NCBI RefSeq assembly: GCF_005938225.1
Contig: NZ_VCPC01000001.1
Coordinates: 744,001-808,000, forward strand
Source of the DNA: Arenibacterium halophilum
Lineage (GTDB): Bacteria > Pseudomonadota > Alphaproteobacteria > Rhodobacterales > Rhodobacteraceae
Direction of reading: 5' to 3'
Length of the DNA: 64,000 nucleotides
The translations under genes were made by a program, and so were the position numbers. The first letter of the stretch is position 1; the number at the start of each line of letters is the position of its first letter. The notes under the pieces are model-generated. The model was not told the origin of the DNA and searched no databases. It saw only the letters and a list, made by a program, of their open reading frames with translations. This document shows positions 52,576 through 61,566 of this stretch, one piece after another.

Positions 52576-52604
52576 ATCATAGGCGCGGAAGATTCACTCG
52601 ACAA
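52576..52604 (-). promoter_or_regulatory. predicted promoter of the methyltransferase-acyltransferase pair
   Basis: On the minus strand TTGTCG (52599-52604) is followed after 17 bp by TATGAT (52576-52581), a good sigma-70-like pair. It lies in the 265-bp gap after the histidine kinase gene and about 140 bp before the methyltransferase start. The pair could thus be transcribed separately from the kinase. Confidence 0.4.
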
Positions 52605-52702
52605 GCAACTTAAACGCGACTCGAATCAAAAAGGCAAAAGTGTGACATTACCTTGCGGCAATGACTTAGGCAGCACCAGAGCCGCAAAGATGAGAACCGC
52701 TA

Positions 52703-54145
52703 TCAGCCTCGCGACCGCAAGGACACACTCATAGGTTGATCTCCACCAGCCCGCGGATCGGCGGGCGGAGCGGCTTCGTGCACCGTGGCGCAGGGCAGCA
52801 CGACCCGGAAAGTCGTGCCGACGCCAACTTCGCTATCATAGTCAATGCTGCCCCCCAACGCCGCCATGATTTCACGCGAGATATTCATGCCCAATCCGGT
52901 TCCGCCGAATTGCCGCTGATCCGAGGAGTCTAGCTGGGTAAAGCGACCGAAAACCTGTTCCTTGCTGCCTTCGGGAATGCCAATACCATGATCTCGCACG
53001 AAAATTTTCACCTGCGCGTTCGAAACCTCGTACCAGACATCGACATCGCCGCGATCAGGTGAGAATTTGGCCGCATTGGAAATGATGTTTCCCACAACCT
53101 GCATCAAACGCGACCTGTCGGTATTCACATAAACCGGCACGCGGCTGCCAAGCTCGACATTCAGCCGCACGTTATAGCGTTCGGCGAGCCCTTCGTGCGA
53201 TGTTCCTGCATCCGACAGAAACGCGCGAATATCCACGGTCTCCTTGTCGAATTTCATCTTGCGCTCTTCGAGCTTCTGCAAATCCAGAAGATCGTCCACC
53301 AGCGTCGCAAGCCGTTCAGTATTACGACCAGCCAACCCCAGAAGCGATCTCATCTTCGGCGGCAATTCGCCGAACTTACCGGAATTGACAAGATCCAGAG
53401 AACCTTTGATCGATGTCAACGGCGTGCGCAATTCGTGGCTGACAACCGCGACAAGTTGCGATTTCAGAACCAACGCCTCTTTTGCACGCTCGTGTTCGAC
53501 CTCGAGATCGGCAAGGCGTCGCAAATCCTGACGATACATGCGCAGGAAGCGCATCGAGCAATCGATCAGGAAGTACATCACAAAGACAACGGTGAAGAAC
53601 TGCAACCAGATCGAAGAAGACATCGGGGGCCGATACACCCAGATGTCGCGCACGGTAATCAGCAGAAAGGCGGAGCCATAGATCGTCAGGCGGATCGCCA
53701 GCGCCACCACGATCTGATGGTTGTTGATCGCCGCATAAAGCGCCGCAGCGAACAGACAGAACAAAGCCGTGAACCGCCCGTCAACATCGTCGGCGATGCC
53801 GACCGAAACAGCATAGACGCCGATCGCAAGCGCGCTGACGATGGTGTTGGCGATGAACCCGAAAAATGCCATCCGGATCGCCCGATTGTCGCTGGGCGCG
53901 ATCTTCTGAACCCTACGGGCCAGTGTCAGATCGACAAATTCGCAGCCCATGCAGACGGCGAAGAACAGCGCCGCGTGCCACGGCACAAAGAATGCTCCGG
54001 TCAAAAGCGCAACGGCAACGAACATGCTTTGTCGTTGCCAGGTTTCGAAGATTACGGCGCGAGAATAATCCCGAAGATATTTCAGCAATGGAGTTCCCGC
54101 ACTTCTTCCCGAGCCTGCGCCCGTATTACCCTGCATTTCGCTCAT
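52703..54145 (-). CDS. membrane-bound sensor histidine kinase with multi-pass N-terminal domain
   Basis: This 480-aa kinase has a membrane region of about six helices at residues 25-200 (MFVAVALLTGAFFVPWHAAL, AIRMAFFGFIANTIVSALAI, SIWLQFFTVVFVMYFLIDC) with short loops. There is no periplasmic sensing domain. A coiled linker leads to HisKA with the phospho-histidine in VAVVSHELRTPLTSIKG. The ATPase core has NIISNAAKFSP, DHGIGIPEG and FGGTGLGMNISRE. The layout resembles membrane quorum kinases such as CqsS and LqsS. It has no response regulator beside it, and it is upstream of the FeeM/ICMT pair on the same strand. The start (54145 or 54136) is uncertain. Confidence 0.88.
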   Translation of the reverse strand: MSEMQGNTGAGSGRSAGTPLLKYLRDYSRAVIFETWQRQSMFVAVALLTGAFFVPWHAALFFAVCMGCEFVDLTLARRVQKIAPSDNRAIRMAFFGFIANTIVSALAIGVYAVSVGIADDVDGRFTALFCLFAAALYAAINNHQIVVALAIRLTIYGSAFLLITVRDIWVYRPPMSSSIWLQFFTVVFVMYFLIDCSMRFLRMYRQDLRRLADLEVEHERAKEALVLKSQLVAVVSHELRTPLTSIKGSLDLVNSGKFGELPPKMRSLLGLAGRNTERLATLVDDLLDLQKLEERKMKFDKETVDIRAFLSDAGTSHEGLAERYNVRLNVELGSRVPVYVNTDRSRLMQVVGNIISNAAKFSPDRGDVDVWYEVSNAQVKIFVRDHGIGIPEGSKEQVFGRFTQLDSSDQRQFGGTGLGMNISREIMAALGGSIDYDSEVGVGTTFRVVLPCATVHEAAPPADPRAGGDQPMSVSLRSRG

Positions 54146-54452
54146 CTGATGCGCCAGCACCGCGATCCTGCCATGACAGCGGCCCGCGACACCCACCAGA
54201 CCTTTGCGGAATGCGCGGTCCCCGGGCACCTTGGCCGGCAACAGTGTTCACATGGGACCGCATAAAAGCTCCAAGTTCAACAGTTCTCTCGGGTCCGGCC
54301 GACACCTTGCACAATGCCCGGCACGGATCTCAACCACAGTTAATATACGGAATATCGGCGAATTAAGCCAAAACTATGGTGAATTGCGAGTAAGTTTACG
54401 CCACAGCTGCACTTTGCGCGCCCTTTACGCAACGAAAGCGCGCATCGTTTCG

Positions 54453-54540
54453 TGGCGGAAGGGGTGGGATTCGAACCCACGGATGCTCTCACATCGCCGG
54501 TTTTCAAGACCGGTGCAATCGACCACTCTGCCACCCTTCC
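54453..54540 (-). tRNA. tRNA-Ser(TGA)
   Basis: Read on the minus strand, GGAAGGG pairs with CCCTTCC, followed by G and an encoded CCA. The anticodon loop CTTGAAA has TGA at 54504-54506, and a long variable arm (GATGTGAGAGCATC) marks a class II serine tRNA. Confidence 0.97.
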
Positions 54541-54777
54541 AAAGGGCCAGACGCAACGACAGCAAGTGCCGCCGCGGCCCGTTGCGCGGGTTTAGGCGGC
54601 CGTGGGCAGGCAAGCAAGTCAAAAGCGGAAAATTCGGCGCCTGTGTCCCGTATACTTTACCATGACAGGCCCTGCTTGCTATGGTAGGGTCACGCAGAGG
54701 CAAAGCCTCGCAGGCAGTAGACCGGACAACCGGCAACAAGGCCGAACCAGGCCACGAAAACAGGCAAGGAAACGAAG
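54541..54777. other. 237-bp promoter region before the SPOR-dac operon
   Basis: No gene is seen between tRNA-Ser and the SPOR lipoprotein. GTATACTTTACCATGACAGG (54649 area) and TTGCTATGGTAG (54676 area) are AT-rich blocks that may hold promoter elements. An AGGAAACGAAG ribosome site precedes the ATG at 54778. Confidence 0.4.
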
Positions 54778-55911
54778 ATGCGCAAAGCAACACGTTTCAG
54801 CGGACGCAACGCCAGTGTGCTGGCGATCCTGCTGGGCACGGTCGCGGTAAGTGGCTGCACCGAAGGCGAAGGCCTGGGATTTCTTCAATCAAAACCGAAA
54901 CTTGAAGGCGAAGCGCGGGCCGAAACGACGACCCGGCTTGTCGAACGCGATGTTGAAGCTCCCGATGTTTTTTCCGCTGCCGAGGCGGGGCTCTGGGATG
55001 GGCGACCGTCGCTCGGCGGGGTCTGGGTGGCGCACCCCGATGTGAACGACCCCGAGCGGGTCATTATCCGGAATTCTGCGAACGGCAAGTTCGTCATTGG
55101 CGCCCTGTTCCGCAAGGAACGCGAAATACCGGGCCCGCGCCTGCAGGCGTCGTCCGATGCGGCGCAGGCCCTTGGGATGCTTGCGGGATCGCCGGTGCAG
55201 CTTGAGGTGACGGCGCTGCGTCGCGAAGAAGTCGCGCCTGAACCGGCAGTAGCCGCCGCCGAACCCACCATTGACGTAGCCGAGGCACCGACACCCGCCC
55301 CCACCGTCAGCGCGCCAAGTGCCGTGCGTCAGGCCAGCCTTGACCCGATCGCCGGCGCTGCCGCCGCGATCGACGCATCAGAGCCCGCCAACACTGCGCC
55401 TGTTGCAGAAGCAGAGACCGAAATGGTGGCAGCAGTCGCCGCGCCCGAGGCCTCAGCTGAAACGGCATCAGCCCCTCGCAAGCCGTGGTTCGGCGCCAAG
55501 CTGTTCCAGAAAAAGCCCAAAGCCGTAGGCGCCCCGCTGTCGGCCCTGTCGGACACACCGGCGGCCATTCCCGCATCGGCTCCTGTCACCGAAAGCGCAC
55601 TGCCTCCGGCTCAGGCCGCCTCTGCCCAACCTGCCACGTCGAAGCCCGCAGCCGCCGCTGCACCGAAAACATCATCGCTGGACAAGCCGTTCCTTCAGAT
55701 CGGTATCTTCAGCGTACAGGGCAATGCGCAAAATACCGCCAATCAGATGCGATCTGCTGGCATTGTCCCGACGGTTTATGAACAATCCAGCAACGGCAAA
55801 CCGTTCTGGCGCGTCGTTGTCGGACCGGCGCAAACATCCTCGGAACGCTCGGCCCTGCTGAAAAAGATCAAGGGCATCGGCTATTCCGATGCCTATGCCG
55901 TGACAAACTGA
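54778..55911 (+). CDS. SPOR-domain lipoprotein with degenerate RlpA-like barrel
   Basis: This 377-aa protein has a lipobox at GTVAVSGC, so it is probably a lipoprotein. Around residues 75-150 a strand set (GVWVAHPDV, ERVIIRNSANGKFVIGALF, LQASSDAAQALGMLAGSPVQ, LEVTAL) follows the outline of the RlpA double-psi barrel. The catalytic DRGPF-type motif of lytic RlpA is missing. A long Ala/Pro/Glu-rich linker leads to a C-terminal SPOR domain (KPFLQIGIFSVQGNAQNTAN to the end) that binds denuded glycan at the septum. It precedes the D-Ala-D-Ala carboxypeptidase by 17 bp. Confidence 0.85.
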   Translation: MRKATRFSGRNASVLAILLGTVAVSGCTEGEGLGFLQSKPKLEGEARAETTTRLVERDVEAPDVFSAAEAGLWDGRPSLGGVWVAHPDVNDPERVIIRNSANGKFVIGALFRKEREIPGPRLQASSDAAQALGMLAGSPVQLEVTALRREEVAPEPAVAAAEPTIDVAEAPTPAPTVSAPSAVRQASLDPIAGAAAAIDASEPANTAPVAEAETEMVAAVAAPEASAETASAPRKPWFGAKLFQKKPKAVGAPLSALSDTPAAIPASAPVTESALPPAQAASAQPATSKPAAAAAPKTSSLDKPFLQIGIFSVQGNAQNTANQMRSAGIVPTVYEQSSNGKPFWRVVVGPAQTSSERSALLKKIKGIGYSDAYAVTN

Positions 55912-55928
55912 CGAAAGGCCCGCCGCCG

Positions 55929-57110
55929 TTGAAACCGTTTCGCCGCGCCGTCGCTGCCACCTTTGCCTGTGTGCTGACCGCCCTGCCCGCCTGGGCCTTC
56001 GATACCAGTGCCCGTGCCGCCTATGTGCTGGACGTCACCACCGACACGGTGCTGATGCAGAAAGACGCGCAGGCACCTCTGCCGCCTGCGTCCATGTCGA
56101 AGCTGATGACGCTCTATGTCGCGTTCGAGGCGATCCGCGATGGCCGCCTGACGCTGGATGAACGCCTGTCGGTGTCGCAGCACGCGATGAGCTACAAGGG
56201 CTCGACCATGTTCCTGAACACGCAGGACAAGGTCCGGGTCGAGGATTTGCTGCGCGGCATCATCGTTCTGTCTGGCAACGATGCCTGCGCCGTGATCGCC
56301 GAAGCCCTCAGCCCCGATGGCACAGAGGCGGGGTTCGCCCGCTACATGACCCAGCGTGCCCAGCAGATGGGCATGAAAAATTCCACTTTCATGAACTCGA
56401 ACGGCTGGCCGCAGGCGGGGCATCGCATGTCGGTCGAGGATCTGGCGATCCTTGCGCATCATCTGATCGTCGACTTCCCCGAATTCTATCCTCTGTTTGC
56501 GGAAACCGAATTTGCCTTTGACGGGCGCGCGCCCTCGAACGTGCGCAACCGCAACCCGCTGCTGACACAGGGCATCGGCGCGGACGGGCTGAAAACCGGC
56601 CATACGGAAGAAGCCGGATATGGGCTTGTCGGATCGGCCAAGCAGGGTGACCGGCGCGTCGTGTTTGTCATCTCGGGGCTGGATACCGAACGGCAGCGCG
56701 CAGAGGAGGCCGCGGCCATCGTTAACTGGTCGTTTCGCCAATTTGCCGAAAAGACGGTCGCCAAGGCCGGAGACCCGATCGCCGAGGCCCGGGTCTGGAT
56801 GGGAAGCGAGCAGACGGTGAACATGGTCGCGCCCGAGGAATACCGCGTGCTGTTGCCCGCGCTGTCGGGCAGCGACGGGCTGACCGGAGAGGTTGTCTAT
56901 CAGGGGCCCGTTCCCGCGCCGATCCAGCAGGGTCAGCAGTTGGGCGAGTTGGTCATCACCCGCGAAGACCTGCCCGAGGTGCGGCTGCCGCTGGTGGCCG
57001 ACCGCGCGGTGGCAACAGGTGGTTTCATCATCAAGGTCCGCACCGCCGCTGAATTGCTGCTGACGCGGTTTTCCAACGGTCCGGTCGAACCGGCGGCCGA
57101 CGCGTCGTGA
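55929..57110 (+). CDS. D-alanyl-D-alanine carboxypeptidase (PBP5/6 type)
   Basis: This 393-aa enzyme trims the terminal D-alanine of peptidoglycan stem peptides. The signal peptide is AVAATFACVLTALPAWA. The three active-site motifs are present: PASMSKLM (SxxK), LSGNDACAV (SxN) and GLKTGHTEEAG (KTG). A C-terminal PBP5-type beta domain (EYRVLLPALSGSDGLTGEVV) follows. Its gene overlaps tmk by 4 bp (GTGA). The neighbours are a septum-binding SPOR lipoprotein and DNA-replication genes. Confidence 0.95.
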   Translation: MKPFRRAVAATFACVLTALPAWAFDTSARAAYVLDVTTDTVLMQKDAQAPLPPASMSKLMTLYVAFEAIRDGRLTLDERLSVSQHAMSYKGSTMFLNTQDKVRVEDLLRGIIVLSGNDACAVIAEALSPDGTEAGFARYMTQRAQQMGMKNSTFMNSNGWPQAGHRMSVEDLAILAHHLIVDFPEFYPLFAETEFAFDGRAPSNVRNRNPLLTQGIGADGLKTGHTEEAGYGLVGSAKQGDRRVVFVISGLDTERQRAEEAAAIVNWSFRQFAEKTVAKAGDPIAEARVWMGSEQTVNMVAPEEYRVLLPALSGSDGLTGEVVYQGPVPAPIQQGQQLGELVITREDLPEVRLPLVADRAVATGGFIIKVRTAAELLLTRFSNGPVEPAADAS

Positions 57111-57751
57111 CATCGGCGCAGTCGGGCGGCCGGGGCGGGCTGTTCCTTACCTTCGAAGGTATCGATGGATCGGGCAAATCAACTCAGGCCCGCATGTTGC
57201 ACGCCGCCTTGTGCGAGCGCGGGCATGACGCGATCCTGACCCGCGAACCGGGTGGCTCGCCCGGGGCCGAGGAAATACGTTCGCTGGTACTGGAAGGTGA
57301 CCCCGACCGCTGGTCGGCGGAAACCGAACTGTTGCTGTTCACCGCTGCGCGCCGCGATCATCTGGAACGCACGATCCTGCCCGCGCTGTCTGCCGGGCAA
57401 ATTGTGATCTGCGACCGCTTTGCCGACAGCACCCGAATGTACCAGGGCCTGTCGCGCGGCGATCTGCGCGCCAAGGTGGACCAGCTGCACAGCCTCATGA
57501 TCGGCCATGAACCCGACCTGACGCTGCTGATCGACATGGACCCGGATACCGGGCTGGGCCGGGCGCTGTCGCGCAAGGGGCACGAGGAACGGTTCGAGGA
57601 TTTCGGCCCCGATCTGCAACGCCGGATGCGCGCCGGGTTCCTTGCGCTGGCGCGGGAATTCGCGCCCCGGTTCCGCGTGATCGACGGCGCGCGCGACATC
57701 GATTCCGTTGCTGCCGAGGTTCGCGAGATCGTGCTAGACCACTTGGCATGA
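57107..57751 (+). CDS. tmk: thymidylate kinase
   Basis: This 214-aa kinase phosphorylates dTMP to dTDP. The P-loop is FEGIDGSGKSTQARML; the DR motif is CDRFADSTRMYQGL; the LID region contains GRALSRKGHEERFEDFG. The start is GTG at 57107, which overlaps the preceding stop. It overlaps holB by 4 bp, the usual tmk-holB pair. Confidence 0.96.
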   Translation: MTSAQSGGRGGLFLTFEGIDGSGKSTQARMLHAALCERGHDAILTREPGGSPGAEEIRSLVLEGDPDRWSAETELLLFTAARRDHLERTILPALSAGQIVICDRFADSTRMYQGLSRGDLRAKVDQLHSLMIGHEPDLTLLIDMDPDTGLGRALSRKGHEERFEDFGPDLQRRMRAGFLALAREFAPRFRVIDGARDIDSVAAEVREIVLDHLA

Positions 57752-58875
57752 GCGACGAGTCAGACCACAGCCCCGATCAGGCGCCCGGCGCCCCCCACCC
57801 GCGCGAAACGCAGGCTTTGATTGGCCAGCAGGCCGCTGAAGAGGCGTTTCTGGACGCGTTCTCGCGTGATCGGCTGCATCACGGCTGGCTGCTGACCGGT
57901 CCGCGCGGCATTGGCAAGGCTACGCTGGCATGGCGTATCGCGCGGTTTCTGCTGGCAACCCCTCCGCAGGATGATGATGGGCTGTTCGGTGCCCCGCCAC
58001 CCCCGACATCACTGGATATCGACCCGGAACACCCGGTCGCACGCCGCGTGCTGGCCGGGGCCGAACCGGGGCTGACCAGCGTCACCCGATCGGTTGACGA
58101 TAAAACAAAGCGCCTGCGCCGCGATATCGTGGTGGATGACGTGCGCAAGCTGGGCCGCTTCTTCAGCCTGACGGCGGTGGATGGGGGGCGGCGCGTGGTG
58201 ATCGTGGATGCCGCCGACGACATGAACACCAACGCCGCCAATGCGCTGCTGAAGATGCTGGAAGAGCCCCCCGCCCGTGCCACGCTGCTGCTGGTGTCGC
58301 ATCAGCCCTCGCGCCTGTTGCCGACGATCCGCTCGCGCTGTCGCACCCTTCGGCTGAACCCGCTCGCGCCTGACGATCTGGCCCGCGCGCTGGAAAACGC
58401 AGGCGTTGGCGCGCTGGACCCGGGCCAGACTCAGGCGCTGGCCGCGCTGGCCGCAGGGTCTGTGGGCGATGCGCAGCGGCTGCTGTCGCTGGGCGGGCTC
58501 GAACTTTACTCCGAATTGATCGGCCTGTTGGGTACCCTCCCCTCGCTTGACCGGCCGCGCGCGCTGAAGCTGGCCGAAAGCGCCGCCCAGCGCGGGGCGA
58601 CCGAAAAGGCCGATGTGCTGATGCGGCTGATCGACATTGCCCTGTCGCGGCTGGCCCGCACCGGCGCGATGGGCACGCCCCCTGCCCCCGAAGCCGCGAA
58701 AGGCGAAGCCGAGATTTTCGCCCGGCTGGCCGATTCCGCGCCCAAAGGGCGGGCATGGGCCGAAACCGCCGCCCATGTCAGCGCCCGAAACCAGCAGGGC
58801 ACGGCGGTGAACCTTGACCCTGCCGCGCTGGTCCTAGATACGGTGTTCAAACTTCAGGAAACGGCAGCGGGTTGA
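57748..58875 (+). CDS. holB: DNA polymerase III delta-prime subunit
   Basis: This 375-aa protein is the delta-prime subunit of the clamp loader. The AAA+ core has a modified P-loop LTGPRGIGKATLAWRIA, Walker B-like RRVVIVDAADDMNTNAANAL, LLKMLEEPPA and the SRC motif TIRSRCRTLRL. The C-terminal helices form the clamp-loader collar. Start and stop overlap tmk and the beginning of tatD region, so it is one coupled operon. Confidence 0.94.
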   Translation: MSDESDHSPDQAPGAPHPRETQALIGQQAAEEAFLDAFSRDRLHHGWLLTGPRGIGKATLAWRIARFLLATPPQDDDGLFGAPPPPTSLDIDPEHPVARRVLAGAEPGLTSVTRSVDDKTKRLRRDIVVDDVRKLGRFFSLTAVDGGRRVVIVDAADDMNTNAANALLKMLEEPPARATLLLVSHQPSRLLPTIRSRCRTLRLNPLAPDDLARALENAGVGALDPGQTQALAALAAGSVGDAQRLLSLGGLELYSELIGLLGTLPSLDRPRALKLAESAAQRGATEKADVLMRLIDIALSRLARTGAMGTPPAPEAAKGEAEIFARLADSAPKGRAWAETAAHVSARNQQGTAVNLDPAALVLDTVFKLQETAAG

Positions 58876-58892
58876 ACCGCCTACAGGACCAG

Positions 58893-59696
58893 ATGAGCGA
58901 ACACCCCGCGATTACCGACAGCCATTGTCACCTTGATTTCCCCGACTTCGACGGGCAGCAGGCGCAGATCATCGAAAACGCGCTGGCCGCCGGCGTCACG
59001 CGGATGGTGACGATCTGCACTCGGATGGACGCCGAACCCAAGGTGCGCGCCATCGCCGAAACCCACGCGCCCGTATTCTATGCCGCCGGGGTCCACCCGA
59101 TGCGCGCGCACGAGGAACCGCTGGTTCCGGTAGACACGCTGATTGCCCTGTCGCAGCATCCGAAATTCGTCGGCATCGGCGAAACCGGGCTGGATTACCA
59201 CTATACCGCCGAAACCGCGCAGGTGCAGCAGGACTCGCTGCGCAACCACATCGCCGCCGCGCGCGAAACGGGCCTGCCGCTGATCATCCACGCCCGCGCC
59301 GCCGATGACGACATGGCCCGCATCCTGACCGAGGAATACCGCAACGGCGCCTATACCTGCGTGATGCATTGCTTTTCCTCCAGCGCCGAGCTGGCCCGCG
59401 CCGCGCTGGAGCTTGGGTTCTACCTGTCGATGTCGGGCATCGCCGCCTTCCCCAAAAGCCAGGAGTTGCGCGACATCTTCGCCGCCGCCCCGGTGGATCG
59501 CATCCTTGTGGAAACCGACAGCCCCTACCTGGCCCCACCGCCGCATCGTGGCAAACGCAACGAACCCGCCTATACCGCCCATACCGCCCGCGTGGGGGCC
59601 GAGGTCTTCGGCATGGATTACGCCGATTTCGCCGCACAGACGCAGGCCAATTTCGACCGGCTGTTCACCAAAGCCGCCGCCTACGAGGCCACATGA
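58893..59696 (+). CDS. tatD: TatD-family metal-dependent deoxyribonuclease
   Basis: This 267-aa TIM-barrel hydrolase has the metal ligands in TDSHCHLDFPDFDG, VGIGETGLDYHY, LIIHARAADDDM, VMHCFSSSAELA and LVETDSPYLAPP. TatD proteins act as 3'-5' DNA exonucleases or D-aminoacyl hydrolases. I chose the ATG at 58893 preceded by AGGACC. A TTG at 58872 that overlaps the holB stop is the alternative and would add seven residues. Confidence 0.93.
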   Translation: MSEHPAITDSHCHLDFPDFDGQQAQIIENALAAGVTRMVTICTRMDAEPKVRAIAETHAPVFYAAGVHPMRAHEEPLVPVDTLIALSQHPKFVGIGETGLDYHYTAETAQVQQDSLRNHIAAARETGLPLIIHARAADDDMARILTEEYRNGAYTCVMHCFSSSAELARAALELGFYLSMSGIAAFPKSQELRDIFAAAPVDRILVETDSPYLAPPPHRGKRNEPAYTAHTARVGAEVFGMDYADFAAQTQANFDRLFTKAAAYEAT

Positions 59697-60493
59697 TGGG
59701 CGAAATGCGGTTTACCATTCTGGGCTGCGGATCGTCGGGCGGGGTGCCGCGCCTTGGCGGCCATTGGGGCGATTGCGACCCCGAGAACCCCAAGAACACG
59801 CGCCGCCGCTGCTCGCTACTGGTCGAGCGCGAAACCGAGGACGGCATCACCACCGTCCTGATCGATACCACCCCGGACCTGCGCCAGCAGCTTCTGGACA
59901 CGGGCACCGGGCGGCTGGATGGCGTGGTTTATACCCATTCCCACGCCGACCATGTGCACGGCATAGACGATCTTCGGATGATCGTCTTCAACATGCGCGC
60001 GCGCCTGCCGGTCTGGGCCGATGGCGACACGCAGAATGCGCTGTTCTCGCGGTTCGGCTATGCATTCGTGCAACCCGAAGGCTCGCCCTATCCGCCGATC
60101 CTGAATATGAAAACCATCAGCGGCCCTTTCACGGTGACGGGCGATGGCGGGCCGATCACCTTCCGGCCGTTCCGCGTGTCGCATGGCTCGATCGACAGCC
60201 TTGGTTTTCGTATCGGAGACCTCGCCTATCTGCCCGATGTGGCCGACATCCCGGAAGACGCCTGGGCCGAGTTGCAGGGGCTTGATACGTTCATCGTCGA
60301 CGCCCTGCGCCGCGCTCCGCATCCGACCCATTCGCATCTGGACAATACGCTGGACTGGATCGCGCAGCTTGACCCACGTCAGGCCGTACTGACGAACATG
60401 CATATCGACCTGGACTATGACACCGTCTGCGCCGAAACGCCCGATAACGTGACCTGTGCCTATGACGGGATGATCCTGCGGGTGCCGGTTTGA
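59693..60493 (+). CDS. MBL-fold metallohydrolase (PhnP-like)
   Basis: This 266-aa metallo-beta-lactamase-fold protein has the zinc motif THSHADHVHGIDDLR and the later histidines in RVSHGSIDS and PHPTHSHLDNTL. The start TILGCGSSGGVPRLGGHWGD fits the PhnP-type cyclic phosphodiesterases. In Rhodobacteraceae it follows tatD; it overlaps tatD by 4 bp. There are no phn genes nearby, so the substrate is not clear. Confidence 0.9.
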   Translation: MMGEMRFTILGCGSSGGVPRLGGHWGDCDPENPKNTRRRCSLLVERETEDGITTVLIDTTPDLRQQLLDTGTGRLDGVVYTHSHADHVHGIDDLRMIVFNMRARLPVWADGDTQNALFSRFGYAFVQPEGSPYPPILNMKTISGPFTVTGDGGPITFRPFRVSHGSIDSLGFRIGDLAYLPDVADIPEDAWAELQGLDTFIVDALRRAPHPTHSHLDNTLDWIAQLDPRQAVLTNMHIDLDYDTVCAETPDNVTCAYDGMILRVPV

Positions 60494-60518
60494 TCCTTCT
60501 TCCCGCGCGGACCCTGCC

Positions 60519-61457
60519 ATGTTTTCCAGCCTGATTGATGTCATCCTGCCCGTTTTCCTTGTGATCGGGGCAGGATACGCCACCACACGGGCCGGATACC
60601 TGACCAGCGAACACATCAACGGCTTGATGAAATTCACCCAGGGCTTCGCCATCCCCTGCCTGCTGTTCCGCGCAATCGCCCATATCGACCTGGCAAGCGG
60701 CTTCGACCCCGCGCTGCTTGCGTCCTTCTATTCGGCGGCGGGTCTGTGTTTCCTTGTCGGTATCATGGGCGCCCGGCTGCTGTTCAAACGCGACTGGGAA
60801 GATTGTGTCGTCATCGGCTTTGCCTGCCTGTTCTCGAACTCGGTCCTGCTGGGCCTGCCCATCACCGAACGCGCCTTTGGCCCCGACGCGCTGACCGGCA
60901 ACTATGCAATCATCGCCTTCCACGCGCCGTTTTGCTACGGCATCGGCGTCACGGTGATGGAAGTGGTGCGCGGGCGTGGCCAGACCGGTATGGCGATGGT
61001 CAAATCCGTGCTGACGGCAATGTTCAGGAACGCGCTGATCATCGGGATTGCGCTGGGGTTCATTTTCAACATCGGCGGCATCCCGATCCCCGGCGTGGCC
61101 GAGGATGCGCTGGGTCTGATCATCCGCGCCGCCCTGCCCTGCGCGCTGTTCGCGCTGGGAGGCGTGCTGGTGCAATACCGCCCCGAGGGCGACCTGCGCG
61201 CGATTGCCTTTGTCTGCTCGGTCTCGCTGGCGCTGCATCCGATGCTGGTCTGGACCTTTGGCAGCGCGCTGTCGCTGAAGACCGACCTGTTCCGCTCGGC
61301 CATCATGAACTCGGCCATGGCGCCGGGGTTCAACGCCTATATCTTCGCCAACATCTACGGCCGGGCCAAACGGGTCGCGGCATCCTCCGTGCTGATCGCC
61401 ACCGGGGCTTCGGTGCTGACGGTCTGGCTCTGGCTGATCGCGCTTGGGTCGCACTAG
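60519..61457 (+). CDS. AEC-family transporter (auxin efflux carrier type)
   Basis: This 312-aa membrane protein has about ten helices in two halves, with FSSLIDVILPVFLVIGAGYA at the start, FTQGFAIPCLLFRAIAHIDL, FSNSVLLGLPITERAFG and ALGGVLVQYRPEG. AEC family members export small organic acids or amino acids such as malate. Substrate is unknown. It starts 25 bp after the MBL gene and may belong to the same transcript. Confidence 0.9.
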   Translation: MFSSLIDVILPVFLVIGAGYATTRAGYLTSEHINGLMKFTQGFAIPCLLFRAIAHIDLASGFDPALLASFYSAAGLCFLVGIMGARLLFKRDWEDCVVIGFACLFSNSVLLGLPITERAFGPDALTGNYAIIAFHAPFCYGIGVTVMEVVRGRGQTGMAMVKSVLTAMFRNALIIGIALGFIFNIGGIPIPGVAEDALGLIIRAALPCALFALGGVLVQYRPEGDLRAIAFVCSVSLALHPMLVWTFGSALSLKTDLFRSAIMNSAMAPGFNAYIFANIYGRAKRVAASSVLIATGASVLTVWLWLIALGSH

Positions 61458-61566
61458 GCGCGCCGCAAGGTAGGGAAAACCGGCACTGGCCTGTGGCGGG
61501 CGGGCTGCTAAGGTCGCGCCAGCCGTGGGAGGGTTGGATGGTGAAAAACGACGCAGGGGCCGTGAC

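Noticed and set aside
54340-54534. 64-codon frame containing MAEWSIAPVLKTGDVRASVG over tRNA-Ser
   Set aside because: It is the translated tRNA-Ser sequence, a common false gene.
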